Shown here: positions 31,810 to 38,625 of the stretch, in pieces | Numbering within the stretch: position 1 is the stretch's first letter | Layout of the letters: each line of letters opens with the position of its first letter | Source: Myxococcales bacterium | Lineage (GTDB): Bacteria > Myxococcota_A > Polyangia > Polyangiales > Polyangiaceae | Assembly (NCBI GenBank): GCA_025351875.1 | Contig: JANXVA010000169.1 | Coordinates: 1-39,020 of the forward strand | Direction: 5' to 3' | DNA length: 39,020 nucleotides | The notes under the pieces: model-generated | Databases searched by the model: none | What the model was told of the DNA's origin: nothing | The model's input: only the letters and a program-made list of their open reading frames with translations | Program-made: the position numbers and the translations under genes

Positions 31810-33243
31810 CTACTGGATGTCGCCGCCGAGGAGGCGCAGCGGCGTCACGTCACGCGCGCGCATCGGCACGCGCAGTACGAAGGTCGCGCCGCGGCCCTCG
31901 GGTGGCGCGAGCTCGACGGTGCCGCCGTGCGCTCCAGCGATGCGCTTGACGAGCGCGAGCCCGAGGCCGGTGCCCGTCGCGCGCGTCGTGAAGAACGGCG
32001 TGAAGAGCCGAGGTCGCGCATCGAACGATACACCGTCGCCGTCGTCCGTGACCTCGACGCGCAGCATGGCCGCAGGCGCTCGCTCGATGCTCACCTGTAC
32101 GCGCACGGGCTTGGTGCGGCCCTCCGCGATGAGCGCGTTCTGCACGAGGTTCGAGATGGCCTGTCCGAGGAGGATCTCGTCGCACTCGATCTCGTCGGCG
32201 GGAGCGCCCACGAGCTCGACCTCCGTCGGGGCGACGCCCGTCGCAGCCGTCACCTGCGTGATCGCCGTACCGACGACGCGCTCGGCGGGTCGTCGCGAGT
32301 ACTGGAGCTCGAAAGGGCGCACGGCGTCGAGGAGGCGCGTGACGAGCTGCTTCAGTCGCTCCGCCTCCTCGCCGACGATGCCGAGCAGCTTACCGTCTTC
32401 CTCGCTCCGCTCGGCATGCTGGAGCGTCGCCAAGGCGCTGAAGATGATCGCGACGGGGTTCCGTACCTCGTGCGCAACGACGGCGGCGAGCTGGCCCACG
32501 GCGGCGAGGTTCTCTCGCTCGGCGAGCACGACGCGCGCGCGCTCGAGCTCCGCGGACTTCTTCGCGCTCTCGGCCGCATCCGCGACGACGACGGACCCGA
32601 TGCTGAGAAAGCCGAGCGCGAGCGCGGGATCGGACATGTAGGGCAGGTCGGTGATGTGCTCTACCGTGAGCCAATCCAGCAGCGAGGAGATGCAGATCAG
32701 ACCGAGCGCCGTGGCGACGACGAGGGCCCTCGGAGTGTGCCGGCTCATGCGGAGCGCGGCTATCGTGGCGACGACCTGCTCGGCGTAGGCCACCGCGATG
32801 ATGGGCGATGCGAGCGGGCCCGTGACGGGATCGCGATAGGTGGCGCCGAGCGCCACCGACACGCGTTCGGTGACCGCGCTCTGCACGGCGAGGCCGGGGA
32901 CGAGGGCAAGGGCCGCAGCCAACCCGCTCGCGACGATGAGCGCGCGTTCGAGTCGGGAGAGGGGTCGTCGGTCCCAGGCCGCGAGAAACGCGAGCCAGGC
33001 GCTGCCGTGCACCGCGGCCGCCACGATGCTCGCCCGCGCGACCCAGACCGTCACCACGGTGCTCATTCGTCCCGCGAGGACCGCGTCGGTGACGCAGTAG
33101 AACGCCGCGGCGATCCCGGCCGTCGCCGCGTACACGAAGTGCCGGCTCGCGGCGCCTCGCCCGAGGTACGCCCCGAGGATGGTCAGCGAGAGGCACGTCG
33201 CCGCCGCGCAGAACGACACGGTCGTTGCGAGATTGAGCTCCAC
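31810..33243 (-). CDS. membrane-bound histidine kinase
   Basis: From GTG 33243 the protein has 477 residues. The first 220 residues contain six to seven membrane helices without a large external domain (VSFCAAATCLSLTILGAYLG and following), a 7TM-like sensor. The kinase core has the H-box QLAAVVAHEVRNPVAII (His258), N-box NLVQNALIA, G1 DDGDGV, F-box LFTPFFTTRA and G2 TGTGLGLALV. No receiver domain or partner regulator gene is adjacent, so it may signal through the hybrid system next door. The frame is open far upstream, but TATGAT and the membrane-helix start favour GTG 33243. Confidence 0.9.
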   Translation of the reverse strand: MELNLATTVSFCAAATCLSLTILGAYLGRGAASRHFVYAATAGIAAAFYCVTDAVLAGRMSTVVTVWVARASIVAAAVHGSAWLAFLAAWDRRPLSRLERALIVASGLAAALALVPGLAVQSAVTERVSVALGATYRDPVTGPLASPIIAVAYAEQVVATIAALRMSRHTPRALVVATALGLICISSLLDWLTVEHITDLPYMSDPALALGFLSIGSVVVADAAESAKKSAELERARVVLAERENLAAVGQLAAVVAHEVRNPVAIIFSALATLQHAERSEEDGKLLGIVGEEAERLKQLVTRLLDAVRPFELQYSRRPAERVVGTAITQVTAATGVAPTEVELVGAPADEIECDEILLGQAISNLVQNALIAEGRTKPVRVQVSIERAPAAMLRVEVTDDGDGVSFDARPRLFTPFFTTRATGTGLGLALVKRIAGAHGGTVELAPPEGRGATFVLRVPMRARDVTPLRLLGGDIQ

Positions 33244-33252
33244 GTCCGGCCC

Positions 33253-33258
33253 ATCATA
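33253..33258 (-). promoter_or_regulatory. putative -10 element of the membrane kinase gene
   Basis: TATGAT on the minus strand matches five of six consensus bases and ends nine bases before GTG 33243. Confidence 0.42.
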
Positions 33259-33287
33259 CCGGGATCGTCGCGCGCCTCGACTCGCGA

Positions 33288-33293
33288 TACGTT
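33288..33293 (+). promoter_or_regulatory. putative -10 element of the small gene at 33304
   Basis: TACGTT ends seven bases before GTG 33301 and ten before ATG 33304. Together with TATGAT on the other strand it makes a 57-base divergent promoter region. Confidence 0.42.
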
Positions 33294-33303
33294 GTCGTTC
33301 GTG

Positions 33304-33606
33304 ATGACCACTTCCGTTGGCGAGAAGATCCGTGCCGCCCTCCCGGATGCAGGCGCCAGCGTCACGCTGGAAAGGACCGTCCGCGACTGGCTCCTGGCCG
33401 ATCAGGAGTTCAACGTATGGTTTCTCGAGACGACCAAAGGCGCCCTCGACGATGCGACGTTGATGGCTCTTCTCGGAGGGTACGGCGACGACCAGGACGC
33501 CGTAGGGCGGGCCTGGGAGGCCTTCGAGAGGGGGCGCGACGAGGCCGCGCTCACACTGGCGCTCGCGGCCTCCACCCGTGTGATGGACGGGCTGAAGCAG
33601 AAGTGA
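33304..33606 (+). CDS. small acidic protein of unknown function
   Basis: The protein has 100 residues, is mostly helical and soluble: KIRAALPDAGASVTLERTVR, DWLLADQEFNVWFLETTKG, and DAVGRAWEAFERGRDEAALT. No family is recognised. GTG 33301 directly before the ATG may be the real start, because TACGTT lies seven bases upstream of it. It is divergent from the membrane histidine kinase and might be related to it functionally, but nothing in the sequence shows this. Confidence 0.65.
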   Translation: MTTSVGEKIRAALPDAGASVTLERTVRDWLLADQEFNVWFLETTKGALDDATLMALLGGYGDDQDAVGRAWEAFERGRDEAALTLALAASTRVMDGLKQK

Positions 33607-33619
33607 GCAAGGTCTCGCG

Positions 33620-34114
33620 TCACATCCGCGCGCAGGCCGGCAGCGGCTCTGCGCATGCCTGAGCGCTCGACACGACGTACTTCGAGCCGGTCTTCGACAC
33701 GTGCTCGGTGCACACCGCACATGCCCGCCCCGGGACCCAGCGTTCGGTGAACGTGCCGGCCCACTCGCTCTCGCCGACGACGATGAGGTCGCCGCCGAGG
33801 CTCGAGAGCGAGATGCGCTTCACGACGGCAGACGGAAACCTGCCGGGGGTCGGCCAGTACATCCCGGGCACGGCGCGGACGCGGGCGCCCGTCGGCGCGG
33901 GCGTCCAGTCTCCACATGTCAGGACGCCGCTCGACTCGCATGAGTCGCGTCGAAGGGTGAAGGTGCCGTCGCCGCGCAGCTCGAGGCTCGTGGCTTCACC
34001 GCCGGCCTCCAGGTGATAGACACCCGCGAGCGGAGCGCTTCCGCCGCTCTTCCCGCACGCGCCGAGGAGCAGCGCTGCGGTGGCGACGACGACGATCGAG
34101 CGGGCGAGGCTCAC
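33620..34114 (-). CDS. small lipoprotein, possibly lipocalin-like
   Basis: From GTG 34114 the protein has 164 residues: signal SLARSIVVVATAALLLGAC with lipobox LGAC (Cys20), then a beta-rich domain starting LAGVYHLEAGGEATSLELRG. Strand-like segments ERWVPGRACAVC and Cys pairs (CESSGVLTC, CAVC, CAEPLPAC) suggest disulfides. Proteins with GVYxL...LELxxDGTFTL starts are often small binding lipoproteins. The GTG overlaps the TGA of the LysM-DUF4015 gene by four bases, so it is translated from the same message. Confidence 0.78.
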   Translation of the reverse strand: MSLARSIVVVATAALLLGACGKSGGSAPLAGVYHLEAGGEATSLELRGDGTFTLRRDSCESSGVLTCGDWTPAPTGARVRAVPGMYWPTPGRFPSAVVKRISLSSLGGDLIVVGESEWAGTFTERWVPGRACAVCTEHVSKTGSKYVVSSAQACAEPLPACARM

Positions 34115-35619
34115 GGCTTCTTCTTCGGCGGAAAGCCGCTCCAGACCGCGCTGTACTCGCACGCGGGGCTCCACATCAGCCAGCCGACGCCGCCGGAGGT
34201 CTCCGCGCTCTTCGCCTCTGCGACGACGTACGCGGGCCCGTAGTTGCTCGAGCGCAGCGGGAACGCCTGCAGCCAGGTGCGGAAGACAGTAGCGGCGCCC
34301 GTTGGCTTCAGCTGCTTCAGCGCTGCGGTGTTGCCGATGCCGATGATCTCCGGGTGCTCGCCTGGTTCGGCAAAGCCCATCCAGCCCTTGCTGTAGTGCG
34401 ACGGATACGACATCAAGCTGATCGCGTCCGCCTCGGGAGCGACGGTCGGGATGTGCTGTCCGAGGTACTCGATGTCGCTCAGCTCGCCCGTCGCGGCGAC
34501 GCCAAAGAAGTCGAGCGAGAGCGCGGCGCCTGCTCCGGCGGTCACGTCGTGAACGCGCTTGACGAAGTCGCGGATGATCTTCGAGCGATCCTCCTTGTTG
34601 GGGAGCACCGCGATCTTCGAGCTGAGATGAACCGGGAAGCGGACGTAGTCGAGCTGGATCTCGTCGGCGCCCGCGTCGACGCCCTCCTTGGCGAGCGCGA
34701 TCGCGTAGTCCTGCGCCTCGGTGTTGTTCGGGTCGAGCCAGTCCACATGGATCGGCTTTCCGGTCGGTGCGAACTTGATCGACAGGCGTGCATCCTTGGC
34801 GTGCTTGTCCGTCCACGGATCGTGGAAGCACGGGATGCGGAGGATGACGCGGATCCCGCGCCAGTGCGCGAAGCGGATCGCGCGCGCGAGATCGGGGATG
34901 TGGAGGTTTCGCGCGGCGCCCGTCTCGAGGACGAGGGGAACCTTCGACGGGTAGTTGATGTACCCCTCGTAGTCCTTCTGATCGAGGACGACGGCGTTGA
35001 GGCCTCGCTCGGCGAGCTTGTCGAGCGTGTCGACCCACCGGATGCCCGCGTACGGACCCGTCACGAACACACCGCGGAGGGCCTTCTCCTCGGGCCAACC
35101 GAGGCGCTCCTCCTTGGGGTCGTCGCGGAGCACACGTGTCACGACGCCCGGGATCTCGAGCTTGTTCCCGACGATCGCGCCCTTCGGGTTCTTCTTCGTG
35201 ATGGCGTTCGCGAGCTCGTTCGCGGTGTAGAGCTCGCTGATCGACAGGTAGGTCGCGGCGATCGACGTGATGGTCTGTCCGGCCGCGACGGTGTGCGTCA
35301 CCTTGACGCCCGCGTCGTCGGTCGTGACCGCCCCGCCTGCCGGCATGTGGGTGCGCAGGAACTCGGCGAGCTCGCTCGGCGCGGCCGGGACGCTGACGTC
35401 GTACCTCCCCGGCTTGCTCGGGTTGCCCGCGTACGTGGCGCGCTTGTCGGGCGCGCCACCGTCCGCCGCGTCGCCTGGTGGGGGCGCCGCGCTGGCCATT
35501 GTCCGGGCGCTCGGAGCGGGCGCCTCCAGGGTGGCGTCGCGGCCTGGGGCCGGGGCGCTCGCGCGCGACGTACAGGAGCCAAGAAGGAGAAGGGCCGCCG
35601 CTGCCAGGGGTGCACGCAT
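34111..35619 (-). CDS. LysM plus DUF4015 putative glycosidase, lipoprotein
   Basis: From ATG 35619 the protein has 502 residues. A lipoprotein signal (LGSC, Cys16) and disordered spacer lead to a LysM-like module (about 108-158: VAAGQTITSIAATYLSISEL, VGNKLEIPG). A TIM-barrel-like DUF4015 domain follows (about 180-490): GVFVTGPYAG, LNAVVLDQKDYEGYINYPS, RGIRVILRIPCFHD, DAGADEIQLDYVRFP, ALSLDFFGVAA and EADAISLMSYPSHY. DUF4015 is a putative glycoside hydrolase domain; with LysM, a peptidoglycan or cell-wall glycan target is inferred. It heads a two-gene operon with the lipoprotein. TACGAT lies ten bases upstream. Confidence 0.9.
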   Translation of the reverse strand: MRAPLAAAALLLLGSCTSRASAPAPGRDATLEAPAPSARTMASAAPPPGDAADGGAPDKRATYAGNPSKPGRYDVSVPAAPSELAEFLRTHMPAGGAVTTDDAGVKVTHTVAAGQTITSIAATYLSISELYTANELANAITKKNPKGAIVGNKLEIPGVVTRVLRDDPKEERLGWPEEKALRGVFVTGPYAGIRWVDTLDKLAERGLNAVVLDQKDYEGYINYPSKVPLVLETGAARNLHIPDLARAIRFAHWRGIRVILRIPCFHDPWTDKHAKDARLSIKFAPTGKPIHVDWLDPNNTEAQDYAIALAKEGVDAGADEIQLDYVRFPVHLSSKIAVLPNKEDRSKIIRDFVKRVHDVTAGAGAALSLDFFGVAATGELSDIEYLGQHIPTVAPEADAISLMSYPSHYSKGWMGFAEPGEHPEIIGIGNTAALKQLKPTGAATVFRTWLQAFPLRSSNYGPAYVVAEAKSAETSGGVGWLMWSPACEYSAVWSGFPPKKKP

Positions 35620-35701
35620 CGATGCGTCGATCGTACCGGAGACCGTGATTGCAGGCGAAGAACGGGGAACCTTCGGATCGAATGGCTGTCTCGAGCGTTC
35701 A

Positions 35702-36070
35702 ATGGCCATGCATCGCCTGCTCTCCGTCGCCACCCTCGCCCTAGGTATGTGTCTTGCCCTGCCGGCGCATGCCGAGCGTTCGGCCATCACGGTGACGCCC
35801 GAGGGTCATGATCTGAAGGTCGTCGTCCACAACGTCACGGACTACTGCGCGACGAACGCCCACACCGACGTCGTCCGACGCGGGAGCACGATCCGCATCG
35901 TGCGAGATCGTCCCACCCGCGTTTCCCGCTGCATGGACCAGCGAGATGTCTCGTTCGTGGTCCACGACGTCCCTGCCGGCACCTACACGGTGACGTACGA
36001 GCAGATCCCGCTCATCGCGCCCGCTCGCACCATGACCATCGCCTCGACGACGACGACCGTCGCCCCGTAG
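35702..36070 (+). CDS. small exported protein of unknown function
   Basis: The 122-residue protein has a clear Sec signal (HRLLSVATLALGMCLALPAHA) cut before ERSAITV. The mature part of about 98 residues is all-beta in pattern (ITVTPEGHDLKVVVHNVTDY, STIRIVRDRPTRVS, GTYTVTYEQIPL) with two Cys (DYCATN, RCMDQ), so it may be an Ig-like disulfide-bonded periplasmic domain. No family is recognised. ATG 35702 or 35708 can be the start; no binding site or hexamer distinguishes them. Confidence 0.7.
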   Translation: MAMHRLLSVATLALGMCLALPAHAERSAITVTPEGHDLKVVVHNVTDYCATNAHTDVVRRGSTIRIVRDRPTRVSRCMDQRDVSFVVHDVPAGTYTVTYEQIPLIAPARTMTIASTTTTVAP

Positions 36071-36089
36071 AGCGTGGGAGGTACGGAGC

Positions 36090-36560
36090 TCAGGCCACCA
36101 GCAGGAGCTGGCGCGCGAGGTCGCCCGGGCGGAGGCACCACGCGGGCTGCCGGTCGTGGATGACCGATACTTGCGCGTGGCGAAGGGGAGGGAACGTCGG
36201 GCGTCCGATGAGGAATGCGCCGAGCGCCGAGAGCGCGGGCTCGTCTCCGACGACGACGATCGACGAGCCGCGCGCGAGCAGGAGAGGCGCGATGACCTGA
36301 GGCGGAACGTTGTTCGAGAGCGCAGGTAGCACCTCGATGAGGCCGACGTAGTCGACGCGGTCGGCAAAGAGCTCCGCGGTCTGGAGCGCTGCCGGCAGCG
36401 GGCTCGTGAAGAAGCGATCGAAGGTAGGCTCCTCGGCGAGCCGGAGCTTGTTGCCGAGCGCGCGGATGGTCTGCCGGCCCTCGGCGGAGAGGTGGCGGTG
36501 CGCGTCGGGGACGGTCGCGTCGTCGACCGCGAGCGAGGAGCGAAGGAGGAAGATGTCCAC
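36090..36560 (-). CDS. SixA-like histidine phosphatase family protein lacking catalytic residues
   Basis: The 156-residue protein follows the small SixA phosphohistidine phosphatase layout along its length: DIFLLRSSLAV at the start, RHLSAEGRQTIRALGNKL, FTSPLPAALQTAELF, and SIVVVGDEPALSALGAFLIG. The family's RHG is RSS here (Ser8 in place of the phospho-accepting His), the second Arg in SPLxRAxQT is Ala57, and the second His (GHEP) is Asp106 (GDEP). Only Arg7 remains. It should be inactive as a phosphatase but could still bind phosphohistidine or phosphate. The GTG start is preceded at six bases by TACGGT. Its relation to the kinases at 28-33 kb is unproven. Confidence 0.82.
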   Translation of the reverse strand: MDIFLLRSSLAVDDATVPDAHRHLSAEGRQTIRALGNKLRLAEEPTFDRFFTSPLPAALQTAELFADRVDYVGLIEVLPALSNNVPPQVIAPLLLARGSSIVVVGDEPALSALGAFLIGRPTFPPLRHAQVSVIHDRQPAWCLRPGDLARQLLLVA

Positions 36561-36566
36561 GCCCGC

Positions 36567-36572
36567 ACCGTA
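36567..36572 (-). promoter_or_regulatory. putative -10 element of the SixA-like gene
   Basis: TACGGT on the minus strand ends six bases before GTG 36560. Confidence 0.38.
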
Positions 36573-36590
36573 GCCCAGGTCTCGCCGCGC

Positions 36591-37538
36591 TCAGTCGACC
36601 TTCACGACGATCTTTCCGCGCGCGCGCTTCGTCTCGAGGTGGCGAAGACCTTCGATCGCCTGATCGAAGGAGACGACACGGTCGACGACGGGGCGGAGCT
36701 GCTTTTCGTCGACGAACCTGGTCAATGCGTCGAGGTCGGCGCGTCGTGCGCGCACCACCACGAGTCGCGCGCGCGGCCGGCGGGCCAGGGTGCGAAGCGA
36801 GTCGCGCACGATGCGCAGCGAGGGGACGGTCGTGACGTAGATGCCGTCGGGCCGGAGTGCTCGCCTGACGCGATCGAAGGAGAGGTTGCCGAACGCGTCG
36901 AGGACGACGCGAAAGCGCTGCGCGACGGAGAATGGCGTGTCGGTCACGTAATCGAGCGCCTCGCTGGCGCCGAGCGAGCGACAGAGCTCCCGGTTCGCGG
37001 CGCTCGAGGTGGTGGTGACGCTCGCCCCGAGCGCGACGGCCAGCTGGATGGCGGCCGTCCCCACGCCGCCCGACGCGCCGTGGATGCACACCGCGTCGCC
37101 TTCACGAAGCCGCGCGACGTCGCGTAGCGCCTGGAGCGCGGTCAGCGAGACGAGCGGCAGGGCGGCGGCGTCCGCGAACGAGAGCGCACGCGGCATGAGC
37201 GCGACCTCGCGCGCGCGCGCCGCGACGTACTCGGCGAGCGTGCCGCGACGGTAGGTCCACTCCTCGAGCATCCCGAAGACGCGGTCCCCCGGCGAGAGGC
37301 CTCTCACGTCCGCGCCCAGAGCGGCGACCTCGCCCGCGAAGTCGGCGCCGACGTACTTCGGGAACGTCCGTCCCGAGACCATGCGGAACCGCCCCTTGCG
37401 CACGAAGGAGTCCTTCGGGTTCAGCGCCGCCGCGCGCACGCGGACGAGCACCTCGTCCCGTCCGCAGGCGGGCACCGCCAGATCGCGGAACGCAAGGCGG
37501 TCGAGCCCGCCGTAGGCGTCATAGACGAGCGCTCGCAT
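36591..37538 (-). CDS. zinc-independent quinone oxidoreductase-like dehydrogenase
   Basis: The 315-residue protein belongs to the medium-chain dehydrogenase family without the zinc ligands: MRALVYDAYGGLDRLAFRDL, AALNPKDSFVRKG, VGADFAGEVAALGADV, and the NAD(P)-binding IHGASGGVGTAAIQLAVALGA, where the fingerprint is GxGGVG-like. SFDQAIEGLRHLETKRARGKIVVKV is the usual C-terminal end. Such enzymes reduce quinones or enones with NADPH. It lies eight bases after the serine protease-like gene and may be co-transcribed with it. The SixA-like gene, 30 bases further, has its own promoter candidate. Confidence 0.92.
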   Translation of the reverse strand: MRALVYDAYGGLDRLAFRDLAVPACGRDEVLVRVRAAALNPKDSFVRKGRFRMVSGRTFPKYVGADFAGEVAALGADVRGLSPGDRVFGMLEEWTYRRGTLAEYVAARAREVALMPRALSFADAAALPLVSLTALQALRDVARLREGDAVCIHGASGGVGTAAIQLAVALGASVTTTSSAANRELCRSLGASEALDYVTDTPFSVAQRFRVVLDAFGNLSFDRVRRALRPDGIYVTTVPSLRIVRDSLRTLARRPRARLVVVRARRADLDALTRFVDEKQLRPVVDRVVSFDQAIEGLRHLETKRARGKIVVKVD

Positions 37539-37546
37539 CGAGCTCG

Positions 37547-38371
37547 TCAGCGCGCGAGCTGCTTGCCGCGGGTGAGGGCTTCCGCGAAGAAGCTCCGATA
37601 GCCGTACGCGGACTCGTAGCCGTCGAGGAACTGCACGCTCGTGTGGCAGTCCGTCAGGAAGCCGGTGACACTTCCGACGTAGAAGCCCACGAGCACCTCG
37701 CGCTTCTCGTCGCGGAGCATGACCGGGCTGCCCTCGTCGCCGTCGGTGTTGCAGAGGCCGCTCGCGTTCGCCGGGTGCACCTCGAAGATCGGATCGTCGC
37801 CGAGCATCAGGTTGAATTCGACGCACGCGGGCGTGCTCATTCGCACCGAGGGCTTCCCGGGTGCGGGCGCGTGATAGCCGATTGCTTGTACATTGCACGA
37901 AGCTGCGGGCGCCGCGGACGGCAGCTCTGCCGGCGTCACGGAGGTGATGGCGTGCTCGAGCACGAGGTAGGCGACGTCGTTCTTCCGCAGCGCGTGGGGG
38001 ATGTCGATCATCGAGTCGGGCCGCGCGTGGAACTCGGGGTGCGCGTGACGCTCGATGACGCGCACTGCGGTGGTCTTGCTCACGTCGCCGGTTCCGAACG
38101 CCAGCTCCTTGGCCGCGTCCCGGGTCGCGCAGTGCGCGGCGGTGACGACGATGTTCGGGGCGATGAGCGTCGCGCCACATGCGGGCTTGGTCGCATCGAG
38201 GCGGTCCATCGACGCCCCCGCGAGGAGATAGCCGCTCGCGGCCCAGCGGAGATCGCGGGAGCCGCCGACGATCGCGGACTCGGCGCCAGCCTGAGCCTCC
38301 TCGCCGTCGCTGGCGGTTGCACACGCGGCGACGCTGGCGATGACGAGCAGCGAGAGCACCCTCATGAGCAT
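37547..38371 (-). CDS. trypsin-like serine protease homologue with Glu in place of catalytic Ser
   Basis: From ATG 38371 the protein has 274 residues: lipoprotein signal (SVAAC, Cys17), a short propeptide, then AIVGG at 33-37, as at the activation site of chymotrypsin-fold proteases. His80 sits in NIVVTAAHC and Asp132 in RKNDVAYLVL, the expected catalytic pair. The Ser motif GDSG(G/S)P reads GDEGSP, with Glu213 (codon GAG) where Ser195 should be. Cys pairs are kept (GLCNTDGDEG, DCHTSV). The protein should lack protease activity and may be a binding or decoy homologue. ATG 38365 is an alternative start; the inverted repeat upstream is described separately. Confidence 0.85.
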   Translation of the reverse strand: MLMRVLSLLVIASVAACATASDGEEAQAGAESAIVGGSRDLRWAASGYLLAGASMDRLDATKPACGATLIAPNIVVTAAHCATRDAAKELAFGTGDVSKTTAVRVIERHAHPEFHARPDSMIDIPHALRKNDVAYLVLEHAITSVTPAELPSAAPAASCNVQAIGYHAPAPGKPSVRMSTPACVEFNLMLGDDPIFEVHPANASGLCNTDGDEGSPVMLRDEKREVLVGFYVGSVTGFLTDCHTSVQFLDGYESAYGYRSFFAEALTRGKQLAR

Positions 38372-38379
38372 TTTGCGTA

Positions 38380-38403
38380 CATGTGCACCCATTGTGCCAC
38401 ATG
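38380..38403 (-). repeat. inverted repeat just upstream of the protease-like gene
   Basis: CATGTGCAC (38380-38388) pairs with GTGCCACATG (38394-38403) with one bulged base and a five-base loop. It sits nine bases before the start, where a repressor site or an RNA hairpin hiding the start would lie. Confidence 0.4.
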
Positions 38404-38625
38404 GGTGATTCGCGCGATCGGCTGGAAAACAAGGGGTCTGTTGGTCACCGCCGTCGCCGATCTGCCTCGATGCGGAGGTTCCATCACGATCCAGATCCGG
38501 TGCAACCAGGTCGCTGGGTGGCCCGCGCACCTGCCTGGCGAACGTGAATTCCTCTGCGATCTCGAGAGTGGACGCGTGGGAGGTCGTGTGGGCAGATGTG
38601 GCACGTCGCGTGCTCGGCAGGGTCC

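Noticed and set aside
31759-33300. Upstream part of the long plus-strand frame ending at 33606
   Set aside because: Only the last 100 residues (from 33301/33304) are protein-like; the rest is antisense to the membrane histidine kinase.
34354-35811. A 485-residue plus-strand frame opposite the LysM-DUF4015 gene
   Set aside because: It is the reverse strand of a gene with a clear lipobox, LysM and DUF4015 motifs; its own translation lacks hydrophobic structure.
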